Shown: one piece after another, positions 37,998 through 40,000 of the stretch
Layout of the letters: every line of letters starts with the position of its first letter
Position numbering within the stretch: the stretch's first letter is position 1
Assembly: GCA_003347645.1 (NCBI GenBank)
Contig: QDFX01000009.1
Location: 1-40,000 of the forward strand
DNA from: Rhizobiaceae bacterium CPCC 101076
Lineage (GTDB): Bacteria > Pseudomonadota > Alphaproteobacteria > Rhizobiales > Methylopilaceae
Length of the DNA: 40,000 bases
Reading direction: 5' to 3'
Position numbers and translations under genes: made by a program
The notes under the pieces: model-generated
What the model was told of the DNA's origin: nothing
Database searches by the model: none
The model's input: the letters and a program-made list of their open reading frames with translations, nothing else

Positions 37998-38008
37998 CGT
38001 CCCTTACC

Positions 38009-38082
38009 GTCATGCTCCGGCTGGACCGGAAGATCCACATTGACGCTCTGGAATGGATGTTCCGGTCGAGCCGGAACATGAC
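38009..38082. repeat. Palindromic intergenic repeat, family A, copy 2
   Basis: Two 30-base arms (38009-38038 and 38053-38082) are reverse complements with four mismatches, with a 14-base loop. The outer bases GTCAT/ATGAC and central TCCGG...CCGGA match copy 1 at 25468-25540. It lies in the 147-base gap between the convergent haemoglobin and M23 peptidase genes. Confidence 0.85.
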
Positions 38083-38144
38083 GACCCTATGAGAGCTTGG
38101 GGGATATTCCGGGTTCGGCTTCGCCGCCCCGGAAAACGCGGAAC

Positions 38145-40000
38145 TTAGCCGCCTTCCTTGTTGAGGGTCAGTTGGGCGGAGCCTGCGGTCGCCGGGCGGC
38201 CGACCAGGGCGTCGATGCGCTCGCGCTCGCGCTGGAACTCGGCCAGCGCCGGACCCTCCAGTTCCTTGCCGCGCGGCACCTTGATGCGCATTGGGTTCAC
38301 GAAGCGGCCGTTGACCAGGACTTCGTAATGGCAGTGCGGGCCGGTCGAGAGGCCGGTCGAGCCGACATAGCCGATGAGCTGCCCCTGGCGGACGCGGGTA
38401 CCTTCCTTGATTCCCTTGGCAAAGCCGGACATGTGGCCGTAGGCGGTCTCGTAGCCATTGGCGTGCTGGATCTTCACCTGGTTGCCGTAGCCGCCGGACT
38501 TCTTCGCGTACTCGATGACGCCATTGCCGGCGGCGTAGATCGGCGTGCCGCGCGGGGCGGCCCAGTCGACGCCGGTATGCATCTTCGAATAACCGAGAAT
38601 CGGGTGGCGACGCAGACCGAAGCCCGAGCGCATGACTGCGTTGGTGACCGGCTTGCGGACGAGGAATTTGCGAGCCGACCGGCCGTCCTCATCAAAATAG
38701 TCGAAGCCGCCATCGTCCGGCAGCTGGTAGCGGTAATAGCGACGGGTCTCGCCGCCCGAGATGAGCGAGGAGTAGATGACCTCCGGAGTGCCATCGACCT
38801 GGCCGCTCTCGTCCGAGGCGAAGACGACCTCGAAGCTGTCGCCGTTCTGCACCTTGCGCTGGAAGTCGGCGTCATAGCCGAAAACGCGGACCAGTTCCTC
38901 GATCACCTGCTTCGGCACGCCCTTCGAGATCGCGGTTCCGTAGAGGCTTTGGTAGAGGCTGAGCGTCGAGCCGGTGCCGCTCTGGGCGATTTCGACGCCG
39001 TTGTCGTCGACCGCCTCGCCTTCCTCCGCGATCTCCGGAGCGTCGGCGACCGCGACGTAGCCGCCGGTGTCGGACGCGGCGACGATGGATTCGTTCGAAC
39101 CGGAGGCGAGGATGACCCGGACCGGCTGCATCCGCGAGCCGAACGGCGCCATCAGGATCCTGACAGTCTGGCCCGGCATCAGCGCCTGCGTGCCGTAGCC
39201 CGAGCCGGCGGCGAAGGCTTCGGTGATCTGGCGGGCCTCTTCCGGCGTCGCGCCCTGGCGGATGAGCACGTCGTCGAGGCGCTCCTGACCGCGGGCAACG
39301 ACCACGCGTTCGTCATCGGTCGAGCCCGGCACGGCGCCGGGACGCGGCGCCTTCTTGGCAATGACGGTCATGTTCTGCGCGGCGAAGGCAGGCATATCCG
39401 GCGACCCGCCGCCGGTGAAGGACAGCGCTCCGCCAAAGCCGGAAAGGTCCGAACTCTGGACGGCGTTCATCGCGGCGGTGTCGCGGACGCTCGCGAGCAC
39501 GTCGTCCATGGAAACGGACGGGCCCTGATCCGGGCTGATGTTCAGGCCGGCGAGATTCTGGACGACATAGGAGATGTCGCCGTCGGGAGCGGGTGCCGCT
39601 TCCGCGACCGGCGCGGGCGTATCGTCGTCTCCGAAGATGTTCTGCGGCTTGAAGGCCGGGATATCGACGTTGAGGCCCGCGGGAATGAGACTCGCGGTGA
39701 CGCGGGTGACCGGCCTCGTGCGAACCAGTTCGCGATCGCCCGATTTGACCGTCGTCGAGACGCGGAAGGTCTGCTTCGCCTCGTCGACGGTGGCTTTCGC
39801 TGTCGAGATACGGTCCGACTTGCGGTTCTCGTTCGAAGAGCGGGCGCGGGCGCTATAGGGATCCCAGCGGGCGAAGGCCTCGGGCGTGCGGGCGATCTGA
39901 TAGGCGCCGTTCGTGCTGGTGACGATCGCGGTGCCAAGCAGGCCCATGCCGAGGAAACCGGCGAGGATCGTCCCCGAGAACCAGCGGATGTTGACCTGGC
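38145..40000 (-). CDS. M23 family metallopeptidase (peptidoglycan endopeptidase), 5' end outside window
   Basis: Partial: the reading frame runs off the right edge. An internal ATG exists at 39947, but the codons before it (QVNIRWFSGTILAGFLG) are part of a membrane anchor that continues through GTAIV, so the true start lies beyond 40000. Over 615 residues are visible. A variable, acidic periplasmic region precedes a LysM-like or OapA-like stretch (ERLDDVLIRQGATPEEARQI..LMPGQTVRILMAP), then the M23 lysostaphin-type domain with the zinc ligands in MHTGVDWAAPRGTPIYAAG and GPHCHYEVLVNG (HxH) and the YGHMSGF histidine. It is probably a cell-wall hydrolase, or an activator of one. Confidence 0.93.
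   Translation of the reverse strand, partial: QVNIRWFSGTILAGFLGMGLLGTAIVTSTNGAYQIARTPEAFARWDPYSARARSSNENRKSDRISTAKATVDEAKQTFRVSTTVKSGDRELVRTRPVTRVTASLIPAGLNVDIPAFKPQNIFGDDDTPAPVAEAAPAPDGDISYVVQNLAGLNISPDQGPSVSMDDVLASVRDTAAMNAVQSSDLSGFGGALSFTGGGSPDMPAFAAQNMTVIAKKAPRPGAVPGSTDDERVVVARGQERLDDVLIRQGATPEEARQITEAFAAGSGYGTQALMPGQTVRILMAPFGSRMQPVRVILASGSNESIVAASDTGGYVAVADAPEIAEEGEAVDDNGVEIAQSGTGSTLSLYQSLYGTAISKGVPKQVIEELVRVFGYDADFQRKVQNGDSFEVVFASDESGQVDGTPEVIYSSLISGGETRRYYRYQLPDDGGFDYFDEDGRSARKFLVRKPVTNAVMRSGFGLRRHPILGYSKMHTGVDWAAPRGTPIYAAGNGVIEYAKKSGGYGNQVKIQHANGYETAYGHMSGFAKGIKEGTRVRQGQLIGYVGSTGLSTGPHCHYEVLVNGRFVNPMRIKVPRGKELEGPALAEFQRERERIDALVGRPATAGSAQLTLNKEGG

Noticed and set aside
39547-39947. 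ATG 39947 as the start of the M23 peptidase
   Set aside because: The codons upstream continue the same hydrophobic anchor without a stop to the window edge, so this methionine is internal and the gene is cut by the window.

Overview
The window is a contiguous stretch of high-G+C chromosome from an alphaproteobacterium, most likely of the order Hyphomicrobiales (Rhizobiales). The basis is gene content and order: ubiG divergent from lysC-ptsP-prfA-prmC followed by a DUF4167 gene and clpB; aroB-aroK divergent from a tiny membrane protein gene, xerD and accA; secA convergent with a YkuD lipoprotein; and a run comF-grxC-nitrilase-DUF1178. Genus cannot be decided from the sequence alone. I see no prophage, insertion sequence, CRISPR array, tRNA or rRNA, and no sign of a laterally acquired island.

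Region 1 (1-9.3 kb, all plus strand) is an envelope and lipid run: a large MscS-type channel, a CAP-domain lipoprotein, a D,D-carboxypeptidase, a CobW GTPase, a FATP-type acyl-CoA synthetase, a DUF924 protein and a polysaccharide flippase-type membrane protein. Several neighbours overlap by four bases (GTGA) and are probably translationally coupled. Region 2 (9.3-14.5 kb) has a minus-strand gamma-carbonic anhydrase, a YjlB-like cupin, then aroK-aroB (shikimate pathway) on the minus strand, divergent from a 46-residue membrane protein, xerD and accA. Region 3 (14.6-20.1 kb) has the L,D-transpeptidase lipoprotein and secA facing each other across a 14-bp bidirectional terminator, then a parvulin-type foldase divergent from secA.

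Region 4 (20.1-26.4 kb) holds argJ, mutT, an orphan Flp pilin, a methyltransferase, comF, grxC, a nitrilase-family amidase, DUF1178 and ubiG. Region 5 (26.5-34.6 kb) holds lysC, ptsP (nitrogen PTS), prfA with its methylase prmC, a 326-base non-coding leader able to form alternative hairpins, a DUF4167 Arg/Asn/Gly-rich protein, an unrecognised anchored protein and a MOSC protein that overlaps it tail-to-tail. Region 6 (34.8-40 kb) has clpB, a group III truncated haemoglobin, and an M23 peptidase cut by the window's right edge.

Nearly everything is conserved core genome, and I found no convincing new multi-gene system. The parts most worth a second look are the structured leader of the DUF4167 gene, two families of small intergenic palindromic repeats, a small basic reading frame in the secA leader, the orphan Flp pilin beside mutT, and several short, overlapping or unannotated genes.
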